Shown here in pieces: positions 50,652 to 60,357 of a stretch of DNA of 64,000 bases. A program made the position numbers and the translations under genes. Numbering within the stretch: position 1 is the stretch's first letter; each line of letters begins with the position of its first letter. Source of the stretch: CAUZIZ01 sp965219005. Its GTDB lineage: Bacteria > Acidobacteriota > UBA6911 > RPQK01 > JAJDTT01. Under the pieces are notes generated by a model. That model ran no database searches. It saw only the letters and a program-made list of their open reading frames with translations, and was not told the origin of the DNA. The stretch is taken from NCBI GenBank assembly GCA_965219005.1, contig CBDCMS010000002.1, positions 372,001 through 436,000 of the forward strand, given 5' to 3'.

Positions 50652-52316
50652 CTATCGTGCCGGTGGCTCCGCCGAGTGCACCCGCTCGCTATCGCCCGAT
50701 GCGGACGCCTGGGCCACGTGCTGCTGCCATTGGCCCCACTGGGTCAACGAGATCGAGAGCTGCAGCGAGAAATCGAGCGAGATCCAGTCCTTGCGTCCGT
50801 CTGCGTATACCGGCTCATCACCCAGGACATTCACCGCTCCTGAGGAAGTTTGCACCGTCATGTTCACGGGAGATGCGGCATCGGTGTTGGCAAAATAGAT
50901 ACTGTCCATGTTCTCGAAACTGATCCCTTTAACGACCTCGGCCGGGCTACCCGAGGCGTCAATTCCCTTGGTGGGATCATCTGAGTCGGGTGTTACACAC
51001 TCCGGTGTAATGCCGCCGAACTGAGCGATTATTGGAGGGGTGTTCAGATTCTCGTCCGGCACCGAAGCCGTCATGTGACAGGACATACAAGAGCTGTTGG
51101 CGTTGTCGGCGGGGCCGTTCAATCGATCGTTGCAGCCGAGATGACCAGGTCTCTTGGCGAGGACTTCGCCTCCAGCCGAGTTGAGCATGTCGACGGCGTC
51201 CCAGAAAATGACCTCTTGTTCAAACCCATTTTTCTTCGGATCGGCAGGATGGTCGTGCGCCAGCTTCCCCGCCGGAGGCGTATCGTTCCCCCACATCAAA
51301 CCGAGAGGCGAGATGCGGTTCCAGGGATTGGGATCAGTGGCCTTGCGCTGGCCATCGGCGACGAAGGTGCCGAAGACCCATTCAGTGCCCTGGGCCCGAC
51401 TGTCCTTGACAGCGATATCGAACTGCAGCAGCCGCACTGGGCCCCATTCCTCGGTGCTGCGAGCGCACTGCTGGCTCTCTTCAGCCATCGTGCAGTCCTT
51501 CCCATTGGCAGGAGTACACGCGCAGAAGCTGGGATCGGAGATGTTCGCTTGCCAGGCGGGCACGTTCTGGAGCATGGGCAGCTGCTCCGGTGAGGAAGTA
51601 TTGAACAATGGCTTGCCCACGACAGCTCCTTCGTCGAAGCTCATATCCGAAGTAGGAGGAACCGCCTTGCCGTCCGCTTTCCACACCTGACCCAGCGTGT
51701 AGGCTGCAGTTGGGTTGAAGAAGGCTACCGCCCACATCGTCGTATTCAGGGTGATGCTGGCGTCCGGATGGTCGGGATCCTTGACATTGAAGGTGACCGG
51801 GGCCTCCCGAGTCAGACCATGGGTAAACTCACGGCCACTGAGCACGTCGTAGGTCTGAAAGGGCATGTGGTACCAGCCCCGAACGGTGTTATTGCAGATA
51901 CTCCAGTCCTGTTCCACATCGCCGCCACTGAGATTACCCTCCTGAATGTAGTGCATGACCGCCCAGGCGTACTCTTCAGCAAGTTTGGTCTTGGTGACTT
52001 CGTCCGTGGAGGGGTCGAAGAGCGCATCGAAGCGACTCTCGCGCCAGGGCTGAGCCCCAGATTCATCGACAGGAGAAGTAGGATAGGCGTCACTTAACCG
52101 GAAGACCGGACCGTCCCATCCCTTCGGTGGAGCGTCGCTCGTGGTCTGCCCCTCCCACATGGCAGCGAACTTGGGATTGGGATCCTGCCAATAACTGGGG
52201 AAGATCTCTTCGCAGGTTCCGGCGGCCATCCGGGCATCGGGTTGGGACTTCTCCCCGGGCGTGCTGCAGCCAACCAGGGCCACGAGAATCATGGACGAGA
52301 GAACTCTGGGCATCAT
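50652..52316 (-). CDS. Lipoprotein with single CxxCH heme motif (second copy type)
   Basis: About 554 residues from the ATG at 52316 (AAGGAG upstream). The signal peptide ends in a lipobox (ALVGCSTPG). One heme-binding motif, SCMSCHMTA, lies in the last third. It also contains a Cys-rich stretch (CACTPANGKDC). Layout matches the lipoprotein at 5381-6814 though overall sequence differs. It may be cotranscribed with the FG-GAP gene downstream. Function unknown; a membrane-anchored electron carrier is plausible. Confidence 0.65.
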   Translation of the reverse strand: MMPRVLSSMILVALVGCSTPGEKSQPDARMAAGTCEEIFPSYWQDPNPKFAAMWEGQTTSDAPPKGWDGPVFRLSDAYPTSPVDESGAQPWRESRFDALFDPSTDEVTKTKLAEEYAWAVMHYIQEGNLSGGDVEQDWSICNNTVRGWYHMPFQTYDVLSGREFTHGLTREAPVTFNVKDPDHPDASITLNTTMWAVAFFNPTAAYTLGQVWKADGKAVPPTSDMSFDEGAVVGKPLFNTSSPEQLPMLQNVPAWQANISDPSFCACTPANGKDCTMAEESQQCARSTEEWGPVRLLQFDIAVKDSRAQGTEWVFGTFVADGQRKATDPNPWNRISPLGLMWGNDTPPAGKLAHDHPADPKKNGFEQEVIFWDAVDMLNSAGGEVLAKRPGHLGCNDRLNGPADNANSSCMSCHMTASVPDENLNTPPIIAQFGGITPECVTPDSDDPTKGIDASGSPAEVVKGISFENMDSIYFANTDAASPVNMTVQTSSGAVNVLGDEPVYADGRKDWISLDFSLQLSISLTQWGQWQQHVAQASASGDSERVHSAEPPAR

Positions 52317-52708
52317 CGACTCCTTCCTACCCACAAAAGCACTTGCCCTCCGCGACCCAGCAGTCCCCAAGCTGCGGCCAGTGTACTCAAAGCCCCTTGC
52401 CCTAGCAACAGCATGCCCAGAGAAGAAAAGGGGATGGGGACAGAGTTTTCTTGAAGGGGACAGTGATAGACTTACATTCAGTAGAGACCCTTGTCAGGTG
52501 AAAAGTTCACAAACTGGTCAAGTTCTCTGGTTCAGTAAGATGTAGCTTATCAAGGGACCGCTTCAGCGGTCCGGCGCGAAGCGTATTAGACCGGTCCTTC
52601 AGAGGGTGTCGTAAAAGTCCATAGCGGAGTGCGGATAGCGCCGTGCATATCGATAAGCAGTGTTGAGTTCGCGAGACTGGGTCGTATATTTCCAGCGTCC
52701 TGAAGTCG

Positions 52709-52804
52709 AGGTCAATCCCAACGGGATTGTGTATTCTAGCCCAGGGTTTCCGAACCCTGGGAAAGGTAAGGACTCTTCAGGAATCAACCCTGTAGGGGTT
52801 GCGG
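52709..52804. repeat. Three-hairpin repeat with open IS110 target (minus)
   Basis: The same three palindromes as at 37781-37890, in reverse order. Target GAAACCCTGGGCT lies on the minus strand at 52738-52750. Confidence 0.75.
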
Positions 52805-52856
52805 AGAGCTTCATCCAGGCCCTTTCGTGGATATTTTCAAGTGACATAACTCCTGC

Positions 52857-52951
52857 TTACGCAACCCTTTCAGGGTTGGGTATGAGAGGGGATACCGTTA
52901 ACCCAGGGTTCGGAAACCCTGGGCTGGAATCCGGAATCCCTTCAGGATTCA
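52857..52951. repeat. Three-hairpin repeat with open IS110 target (plus)
   Basis: Palindromes GCAACCCTTTCAGGGTTG, CCAGGGTTCGGAAACCCTGG and GAATCCCTTCAGGATTC in order. Target GAAACCCTGGGCT at 52913-52925. Confidence 0.75.
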
Positions 52952-53432
52952 AATGCTCTCGGTGCTTGAACCATGTCAAGGTCTTGGGGCTTACCCACAC
53001 GGCTTCAGCTGCCTCTGAAGGGCTTCGCCCGGAAGTGGAAGCGAGACCTCCTCCCCCTAGCATCGTGTACCCTGATGTTGACTTTCGCGACACCCTCTTC
53101 AGGGCCGGGTGGGCAGGCAAGTGGATGCCGGAGCCTGCTTTAGTGGGCTTCTCGAATAGTGGCTTCAGCCAGCTCCCGGTCGACGATGGCTAAAGCCGCG
53201 AGCGGTTCGAGAAGGACCTTGAAAGGCCCTCCGGACCGGTACGGTGGAGGTTACCCCCGGCGTAAACGCCGGGTCTAATACGCTTCGCGCCAGGCCGCTG
53301 AAGCGGCCTCATGCAGAAGGAACAGCTTGACGTCCCTCGGCGGTATGAGGTGGCTCACTAGCTCCAGACTGACATTCACTATTTAAATCCGGCTTCGTTG
53401 TACTTCACAGCACTTAGGAGGAGCAGACCAGC

Positions 53433-56400
53433 ATGTTGACCAGAACCGACCACAAAGGGAGAAGCATCGTAGCCATCAGTGGCAAGCACGCGGTGGCGCT
53501 TGCCGTTCGTTGGCCTCAGGAGGAGTGGCAGGGACTTCTAGGATTTGCCATTCGACGCACGAATACTGATCGAAGCGCGGTCTGGTTGAAGACGGTCCTC
53601 CGCTTCGAGGGCGAACCCATTGAAAAGGGAGAACTCTACGATTCCTCCACGGCTCCTGTACAATCCATGATTTGGTGCGACTTCGGCCTTGACGACGACA
53701 AATCGAAGTCAGGATTGCCCCACGGCTCTCGTTTCACCTACGAAGTCATCCCAGTGAGGGGCACACCGGGGAAGTTGGAGCTGGAGAAGCCCGCGGCCGT
53801 CCGGGTGAGCGTAGCCACCGAACCGGAGCACGATCATGGGCCCTACGAACCAGGAGTCCACTTCAATCGCGGGCTCTCGGACATGCAAGAATATGAACGT
53901 CTTTTCGGTGAGGGCAAGCAGCCGGACGACGACCCGGAAGCCATGGCCTGGCTGGCGCGTGGGCTCGACACAGCCATCGTAGGATTCCTGAATGAAGCGA
54001 ATACGGACGCCACTCTGCAACTCGACGTGGCCGGCTACCACCTGGATTCCGAAGCCGTCATAGACGCCATATGCAAAGTAGGCAAAAGGGCTAGGGTTTC
54101 ACTCGATTGGGGCAGCGAGGAAAAGACCGACCCTGCCAACAAGGGACCCAATGGACCGGCCTACGAGAAGCTGATCGGGGCCGGAGTCACGGTACACCAG
54201 CGTGAACACGTCAGCATAAGCCACAACAAGTACATGGTCCTGAAACAGGCAGATGGCACTGCGCTCGCCGTGCTCACTGGATCGACGAACTTTACCAATG
54301 GCGGCATATCCACCCAGTCGAACCAGAGCGTGATCTTCCGGAATCCGGAGTTGGCCAGCGCCTATGTTTCGGACTTCGAACGCGTGCTGAAAAATGACAA
54401 TTCTGGTCTGAGAGAAGCGAATCAAGAGGGTACCAAGATTGGCGAGCTACTAGAGGTCTTCTTCTCTCCACACAGTTCCAGCGATCGGCCCGACCTGGAC
54501 CGATTGGCGGACCTGGCCAAGGCGGCGAAGTCGAATCGGCTTTTCATGACCTTCCGCATGACCGATCCCACGCTCATCGAGTCCATGTTGGATGACTCCC
54601 TCCCGGTGTTCGGTGTGGCCGATCGCGTATACCAAGGCAACGATGAGAGCGGCGATCGGCTCATCTACACCGAGGCACACACTGCCGATCCCCGGGTCGT
54701 GGCCTGCAACTCCCCACTCGATGATGAACCCGACGAGGATGCGCTCTATCTGGAGCTGAAACGGCAGGGCTACGACCCGCTGGTCCATCACAAGATCCTA
54801 GTTCTCGATTGGAATACTCCCAACTGTGTGATCGTTACCGGGTCAGCGAACTACTCGACCAACTCGACCGCCCACAATGACGAGAATACGGTCATCGTGC
54901 ACGGAGACCAACGTCTTGCCGAGGAGTATTTCGTCGAGTTCTGTCGCTTGTTCACGCACTGGCGCCCCCGTTGGCTGCTCGAGCGCGAACGGCATGCAGA
55001 GCCAGCGCCCGAGCACCTGACGGCAGATTCGTCCTGGACCGGTTCTTGGGCCCGGGGAGGTCGCCTGTCACAGTTCCTGGACGTGGCGACGGGTGGGACG
55101 GCAGCCACTTCGAAATCTCACCCCAGCATCAGTCCTTCCCCCTCGGTGAGCACTCGGGCACCCAAGAGCCAGGCCGGCGAACGCATTCAGCACATCGTCG
55201 TCCTAATGCTTGAAAACCGCTCCTTCGATCAGATGTTGGGTCTCCTACCCGGTGTGGATGGCGCTACACTCGGTGCCGACGGTAAGGACCCGGCGCATGT
55301 GAACTACCTCGACCCTCAAAATCCGACTCCCGAGCAAGCCTACGCGGTCGGGAAGGCCCGATACTTTGGTATTCCGGAAGGCGATATTCCACCTCCCAAA
55401 CACATCGATGGGATCTCAACATCCCTGTACGGCGGTCCCTCACACTCCTTCCCTTCCGCCAACCAACAGCTCTACAACGATCAGTGGGGACCTGCTGGCC
55501 GGGATGCCAAGGGGACAACGCCGACGACCAATAGCGGCTTCGCAAAGGGCTACAGCGAAGAGCTAGCACGGACCTATGCCGACTGGGCCAAAGAGGATTC
55601 TTCCTACCAGGCACCGAGCCAGCCGCCTGCCGATCATGTCGGGGTGTCCATGGCGGTTTTCTCCCCGGAGCAGCTGCCGGTGATCAACGGTCTGGCCCAG
55701 GAGTTTTCTGTCTGTGATAAATGGTTTTCCGAGGTCCCTGGACCCACGGAGCCCAATCGACTGTTCATACACGCCGCAACCTCGGTGGGACTCGTGCACA
55801 ACCCCTGGACGTTTCCGATCCCGGCGCGCACCATCTATGAGGATATCGACGAGCAGGGGGAAAAGACCTGGGCCTTCTACTACTACGACCTGGCGGACGC
55901 CAGCAACTTCCCGGCACTCAAGAACCAGACCGATAAGATTCGATTGTTTGATCGTTTCGCAACGGACTTGAAGGACCCGGTCTCCTTTCCCAACTACGTT
56001 TTCCTATGCCCCCGGTACTCGAACTCGGAGGAAGGCTTCGCCAACTCCCAACACGCGCCCTGGGACGTGCGCTTCGGCGAACACTGGATCGCCGACGTGT
56101 ACGAGGAACTCCGTCAAAGCGAGATCTGGGAGCAGACTCTTCTCATCGTCACCTATGACGAGCACGGAGGATTTTACGACCACGTCTACCCCCCGGACCA
56201 GAATATCCTCCCTCCCGACGGCAATACCTCGCCAACGCCTTACGACAAGCAGAACTACGGGTACATGTTTGATTCCGAGGGTAGGCCTAAACCCCAGTAT
56301 GTTTTCGACTTCAATCGCCTTGGCTGCCGAGTCCCTACTGTCCTGGTTTCTCCCTGGATCGGGAAAGGTCAAGTGGAGAGCCGTCGACTTCAGCACACCT

Positions 56401-56933
56401 CCGTGCTTGCAACCGTGCGGAAGATGTGGGGACTCCGCCCCCAGCCGTTGACCGCACGAGAGGGTCAGGCCCAAACCTTCGAGGATCTGCTCGAGACGCT
56501 CCCCAGCCCTCGTACGGACTGTCCCACGAAGCTCAAGCGGCCGCCTCTGCCCGACGTCACTCTAAAGTCGGCAATCGATCAACCACTATCTCCGGTGCAG
56601 AAAGAGGTCTTCGATCAGATCAACCACCTGGATGGCCATGAGGACTCGGGGAAACCGGCGCCTATCCCGAAGACACAGGGTGAGGCCTCGAAGTACATTG
56701 CTGAACGGAATCAGGCTCATCGGCAATTTCATGAAACGCAGGGCGCGGGTGGGAGATTCACGATCTACAAGGACAAGAGCAATCAGTATCGCTGGCGCCT
56801 TGAGAATGCTCAGGGTGAGAACATCGCCAGCTCCGGTGAAGGCTTTGCCAGTTTGGCCGAGGCCAAGCAAGAAGTGAGTCGGGTTCGCAAGCTGGCAGCC
56901 TCTGCTGAAATCGCCGAGGAGAAGGGAGCATGA
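53433..56933 (+). CDS. Phospholipase D-like / phospholipase C-like / DUF1508 fusion
   Basis: A 1166-residue protein. The N-terminal half has two HKD-type motifs: HNKYMVLKQAD near residue 263 with GSTNFTNGG, and HHKILVLD near 452 with GSANYSTNST. The C-terminal half begins near 583 with IQHIVVLMLENRSFDQMLG, the signature of bacterial phospholipase C/acid phosphatases, and has EVPGPTEPNRLF and YDEHGGFYDHV. The last 60 residues (GRFTIYKDKSNQYRWRLENA, then SSGEGFASLAEAK) form a DUF1508/YegP-like domain. No signal peptide is seen, so it may be cytosolic, released, or exported by another route. The combination suggests a lipid-attacking effector. The gene after it is related to its C-terminal half. 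Confidence 0.82.
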   Translation: MLTRTDHKGRSIVAISGKHAVALAVRWPQEEWQGLLGFAIRRTNTDRSAVWLKTVLRFEGEPIEKGELYDSSTAPVQSMIWCDFGLDDDKSKSGLPHGSRFTYEVIPVRGTPGKLELEKPAAVRVSVATEPEHDHGPYEPGVHFNRGLSDMQEYERLFGEGKQPDDDPEAMAWLARGLDTAIVGFLNEANTDATLQLDVAGYHLDSEAVIDAICKVGKRARVSLDWGSEEKTDPANKGPNGPAYEKLIGAGVTVHQREHVSISHNKYMVLKQADGTALAVLTGSTNFTNGGISTQSNQSVIFRNPELASAYVSDFERVLKNDNSGLREANQEGTKIGELLEVFFSPHSSSDRPDLDRLADLAKAAKSNRLFMTFRMTDPTLIESMLDDSLPVFGVADRVYQGNDESGDRLIYTEAHTADPRVVACNSPLDDEPDEDALYLELKRQGYDPLVHHKILVLDWNTPNCVIVTGSANYSTNSTAHNDENTVIVHGDQRLAEEYFVEFCRLFTHWRPRWLLERERHAEPAPEHLTADSSWTGSWARGGRLSQFLDVATGGTAATSKSHPSISPSPSVSTRAPKSQAGERIQHIVVLMLENRSFDQMLGLLPGVDGATLGADGKDPAHVNYLDPQNPTPEQAYAVGKARYFGIPEGDIPPPKHIDGISTSLYGGPSHSFPSANQQLYNDQWGPAGRDAKGTTPTTNSGFAKGYSEELARTYADWAKEDSSYQAPSQPPADHVGVSMAVFSPEQLPVINGLAQEFSVCDKWFSEVPGPTEPNRLFIHAATSVGLVHNPWTFPIPARTIYEDIDEQGEKTWAFYYYDLADASNFPALKNQTDKIRLFDRFATDLKDPVSFPNYVFLCPRYSNSEEGFANSQHAPWDVRFGEHWIADVYEELRQSEIWEQTLLIVTYDEHGGFYDHVYPPDQNILPPDGNTSPTPYDKQNYGYMFDSEGRPKPQYVFDFNRLGCRVPTVLVSPWIGKGQVESRRLQHTSVLATVRKMWGLRPQPLTAREGQAQTFEDLLETLPSPRTDCPTKLKRPPLPDVTLKSAIDQPLSPVQKEVFDQINHLDGHEDSGKPAPIPKTQGEASKYIAERNQAHRQFHETQGAGGRFTIYKDKSNQYRWRLENAQGENIASSGEGFASLAEAKQEVSRVRKLAASAEIAEEKGA

Positions 56934-56990
56934 CGTCCACCTGCCGCGAATCGAATACCAAGAACCGACCGCGATCGGGAGGGCTGTAAG

Positions 56991-58499
56991 ATGGGCAGAC
57001 CCTTCGAGCGTATCCTGATCGTGATGTTCGAAAACCAGTATCGCCGCTACGTCATACAGGATCCATTCATGAAGAAGCTGGCTTCATGCGGAGCCAACCT
57101 GGACAACTACTTCGGGGTTTTCCACCCTTCTCAAACCAACTATCTCGCCTCCCTGTCAGGAGAAGTCTGTGGCGTGACGAACGACACCCCTCCAGCCCAG
57201 CCGCTCCTACAAGAGACTCTGGTCGACCTGTTGGAGGCAGCGGGCGTTTCCTGGAAGGCCTATATGGAAGGTTATCCGGGCGAGCCCTGGAAGTCCGTTT
57301 GGAAGGACCCAGAATACGCCACCTGAGATCAACCCCTGGCGGAATTCCCCAATGACGGCCGGCTGGCCCGCTATTTCCGGAAGCACGACGCCTTTGCTTC
57401 CTACCATACGATCCAGGCAAATGGAGAGAGGTGGGCCAAGATCGTCAGCGAAGTCGAGTTCTGGGAAGACCTGGCTAGTGGGTCACTCCCTGAGTACAGT
57501 TGGTTCACACCGGACATCTGGAACGACGGACACTATCTGTACAACACCCACCTGATTTACAAGGACGGCGGGGGTTCACTGCTCTCCTCGGTTTTTGATG
57601 GGACCTCCTGGTCTGAGGCGGAGCCGATCGGTTTGGAGGGTGCGGAAGGATCACTTGCTCTGACCGCTTACCGCGACCAACTGCTCCTGGCCTTCGTGAA
57701 GGGAAATGGACAATTGTGCTGGGCGCTTCGGGGAACGGATGGGCTCTGGACCCCAGAAGCCCAAATCGGCCAGGACGTTGCTGGAGACGTTGTTATCTCT
57801 AGCTATATGGACTACGCGGATCGCCAGGAAAAGGTCATGTTGTGCTGGCGATCGGCGAACGGCTTTCTACGTTACCTGACTTTTGCCGATGGAGTCTGGC
57901 AGTCCCAGGCCGGCAGCGTCGGACAGCTGACCGACGGCCCCATGGCGCTGGCTCAAATGGGGCCATCGCTCTACCTAGTCTATAAGGAGCGAAACACTCG
58001 AAAACTGCGGATGACCTCCTATAACCTGGCCCCCTTCAATGGGTTCGATGCGTCTGCTTTCAACGATAGTCCAGCACCCGAGAACAATACGTCCCTGCAC
58101 CGATGGGCACCCGCCGATTTCTACGTCGGCCACTTTGCCAGGAAGCTGGCCGCACTACAGAACGACTACCAAGCACTGGGCTACCTGGCGATGGCCAGCA
58201 TCGAAGGCGAGATGCATTTGGTTCACCGCGCAGCCTATCAGGACACACCTTCTGCTTATACCGAGGTATTCGGTCTCACGGGAATCTTCACCGCCAGCAA
58301 CGAAATGACCAACGGCTTCGGTACGCTGAGCCAGGCGGGCTGGACGCGCGAGCAGGAACTTCCCTCGATCAAGCTCGATCCCCAGGGAGGAATCGCCCTT
58401 TCCTCCAAGGGCGAGGAATTGGTCCTGGTCTGGCAGCGATCCGGGAGCTCTGAACTCGACTATTGTAAGGGAGGGTACAGCCCGATTGGATCGTCTTAG
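56991..58499 (+). pseudogene. Phosphoesterase gene with in-frame stop and probable internal deletion
   Basis: From the ATG at 56991 the frame codes the start of an acid-phosphatase/phospholipase C-type enzyme (ILIVMFENQYRRYV, HPSQTNYLASLSGEVCG). A TGA at 57324-57326 follows DPEYAT, and the same frame continues with DQPLAEFPNDGRLARYFRKH and ITPD-like FTPDIWNDGHY. The catalytic-domain end is then missing, and the frame runs directly into a 280-residue beta-propeller/lectin-like region (SVFDGTSWSEAEPIG onward) ending at 58499. A point mutation (for example CGA to TGA) plus an in-frame deletion explains it; a sequencing error for the stop is possible. It lies 57 bp after the phospholipase fusion gene and just before IS1182. 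Confidence 0.7.
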
Positions 58500-58546
58500 C
58501 GGTGGACTCCCGCAAATCCGTCATAATCTGTGTTGCGGCGTACTAG

Positions 58547-60116
58547 CAGCCTGTCGGACTTTCGAGGTCACACCGAACGGGCATCATTAGTGTATGGCGA
58601 ATCGATTTAGAACAGTAGATCGAGAGACTCCTTATCTGTTTCCTCCTTCGGTGCAGGAATGGCTGCCGGAGACGCATCTGGCTCGCTTCGTGGTGGAGGT
58701 GGTGAGCAAGCTGGAGTTGAGGAAGTTGGAGGATTCCTACACGAAACGGGGATCGGAAGGATACCATCCGGCGGTGATGCTGGCGTTGTTGTTTTACGGG
58801 TATGCGACGGGGGTGTTTTCGAGTCGGAAGTTGGAGCAAGCCACCTACGATTCGGTGGCGTTTCGCTACCTCGCCGGCAACACGCATCCGGATCACGACA
58901 CCATAGCCCATTTCCGAAAGCGGTTTTTGGAAGAGCTGAAGCCGCTGTTTGTGGAGATCTTGCTGCTGGCCCAGGCGATGGGATTTCTGAAGTTGGGCCG
59001 AGTGAGTTTGGATGGCACGAAGGTCAAAGCCAATGCCTCCAAGCACAGTGCGTTGAGCTGGGGGCACATCCAGAAACTGGAAGCGCGGCTGCGAGAAGAA
59101 GTGGACGAGTTGATGCAGCTGGCCGAGGAAGCGGATGGACGAGAAGAAACGGAAGGGATGGACATCCCGGCCGAGCTGGCGCGGCGGGAAGCACGGTTGA
59201 AAGCGATCGATCAAGCGAAGCAGAAGCTGGTCGAGCGGGCGGCCGAGCGGCAGGCGGCCGAGCACGCCGAATATGAAGGGAAGGTGGCCAAGCGGCAAGC
59301 CCAGAGGAAAAGGGGAAACAAACCGAAGGGTCGCGAACCCAAACCGCCCCGAGGAGGAATCCGAGACCAGGATCAGATCAATCTGACGGATGAAGATTCT
59401 CGGATCATGCCGGTCTCGGGCGGGGGATTTGAGCAATGCTACAACGCTCAGGCCCTGGTGGATAACGACAGTCTGTTGATTGTGGCCGTTCATGTCACGC
59501 CAAACGCCAATGACAAGAAAGAACTGAAACCGGCCCTGGCGGCGCTGCACGCATTGCCGGAGTCGTTGGGTCGGCCCCAGGAGCTGCTGGCCGACAACGG
59601 CTACTTCAGTGGTGCCAACGTGGAGCTTTGTAGCGAGCATGCGGTCCTTCCCTATATTGCGGTCGAGCGGGAAGCCCACCACTTGCCGCCGAACGAACGC
59701 TGGAAAGAACCGGAGCCACCCGGGGAAGACGCCGATGCGGTGGAGCAGATGAGATACCGGTTGAAGACCCCGGCGGGTCGAGCCATCTACGGGCAACGCA
59801 AAGCTGTCCCCGAGCCCGTCTTTGGGATCATCAAATCGGTGATGGGCTTTGCGCAGTTCTCTCTCCGAGGAGCGGAGGCGGCAGACGGGGAGTGGACTCT
59901 GGCCAGCATCGCCTGGAATCTGAAAAGAATGTACAACCTCGCCTGCCGCCAGCCGAAGCTGGCCCGTGCCACCCTCTGAAGAGGTGGGCCAGGTCGTTTC
60001 AGCGGCCAAATCACCGCCGCAGATCAGACGATTCATCGATTTCGTGCTTGGTCGTGCAAGACTTTGGATCAAACGTCAAATTTCAGAAGTGCCTGTGAGT
60101 CAAGTCCGACAGGCTG
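58547..60116 (+). mobile_element. IS1182-family insertion sequence
   Basis: Terminal inverted repeats CAGCCTGTCGGACTT at both ends. The palindromic 4-bp target CTAG is duplicated (58543-58546 and 60117-60120). Length 1570 bp, with one intact transposase. It separates the decayed phosphoesterase gene from the IS110 copy 2 segment. Confidence 0.92.
58594..59979 (+). CDS. IS1182-family transposase
   Basis: A 461-residue DDE transposase: DUF772-type N-terminus (YHPAVMLALLFYGYATGVFS, then NTHPDHDTIAHFRKRF), first aspartate in VSLDGTKVKANAS, second in LLADNGYFSG, glutamate in AVPEPVFGIIKSVMGF. A long charged helix in the middle (about 150-240) is usual for the family. The frame is complete. Confidence 0.92.
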   Translation: MANRFRTVDRETPYLFPPSVQEWLPETHLARFVVEVVSKLELRKLEDSYTKRGSEGYHPAVMLALLFYGYATGVFSSRKLEQATYDSVAFRYLAGNTHPDHDTIAHFRKRFLEELKPLFVEILLLAQAMGFLKLGRVSLDGTKVKANASKHSALSWGHIQKLEARLREEVDELMQLAEEADGREETEGMDIPAELARREARLKAIDQAKQKLVERAAERQAAEHAEYEGKVAKRQAQRKRGNKPKGREPKPPRGGIRDQDQINLTDEDSRIMPVSGGGFEQCYNAQALVDNDSLLIVAVHVTPNANDKKELKPALAALHALPESLGRPQELLADNGYFSGANVELCSEHAVLPYIAVEREAHHLPPNERWKEPEPPGEDADAVEQMRYRLKTPAGRAIYGQRKAVPEPVFGIIKSVMGFAQFSLRGAEAADGEWTLASIAWNLKRMYNLACRQPKLARATL

Positions 60117-60252
60117 CTAGCTACGTTTGTCTGAAGTTCTTCGTTACTTTTGAGTCAAGTTTGGAACGCAGGACAGCCCCCCCGACCCAACAGATTGTGG
60201 GTTTCAAGTGCCTTGGCCCAAGGGGTTGAGGTCTTGAGCGTCGCAGACCAAG

Positions 60253-60352
60253 CGAGGTCAATCCCAACGGGATTGCGTATTCCAGCCCAGGGTTTCCGAA
60301 CCCTGGGGAGGGAATTCCCCCAATCTGAATCAACCCGGAACGGGTTGCGTAC
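60253..60352. repeat. Three-hairpin repeat with open IS110 target (minus)
   Basis: The homologue of 37781-37890 in the second segment copy: CAATCCCAACGGGATTG, then the middle palindrome, then GCAACCCGTTCCGGGTTG-type sequence. Target GAAACCCTGGGCT on the minus strand at 60284-60296. Confidence 0.78.
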
Positions 60353-60357
60353 CTAAG

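Larger units (their letters stand above)
52554..53318. repeat. Inverted repeat pair framing a repeat cluster
   Basis: The left copy (from about 52554) contains CGCTTCAGCGG and GGCGCGAAGCGTATTAGACC. The right copy (to about 53318) contains GGTCTAATACGCTTCGCGCC-like sequence and CCGCTGAAGCGG in opposite orientation. The enclosed 0.7 kb carries two three-hairpin repeats but no transposase. Confidence 0.6.
52317..53432. other. Long intergenic region with palindromic repeats
   Basis: About 1.1 kb without a credible gene. It holds two three-hairpin repeats (52709-52804, 52857-52951) and is framed from 52554 to 53318 by an inverted repeat pair of about 37 nt. Open frames across it are translations of repeats. 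AGGAGGAG lies about 11 nt before the start of the next gene. Confidence 0.6.

Noticed and set aside
52660..53193. A 177-codon open frame on the plus strand
   Set aside because: It runs through two three-hairpin repeats and other palindromes, and its translation is repeated (SSPGFPNPG, GFGNPGLE), so it is a by-product of the repeats.
57324..57326. TGA read as selenocysteine
   Set aside because: The position is not a redox or catalytic site of this family, no selenocysteine genes are in the window, and the domain is also shortened.
58543..60072. A 509-codon minus-strand frame in IS1182
   Set aside because: It is the complement of the transposase gene, with no recognisable domain.
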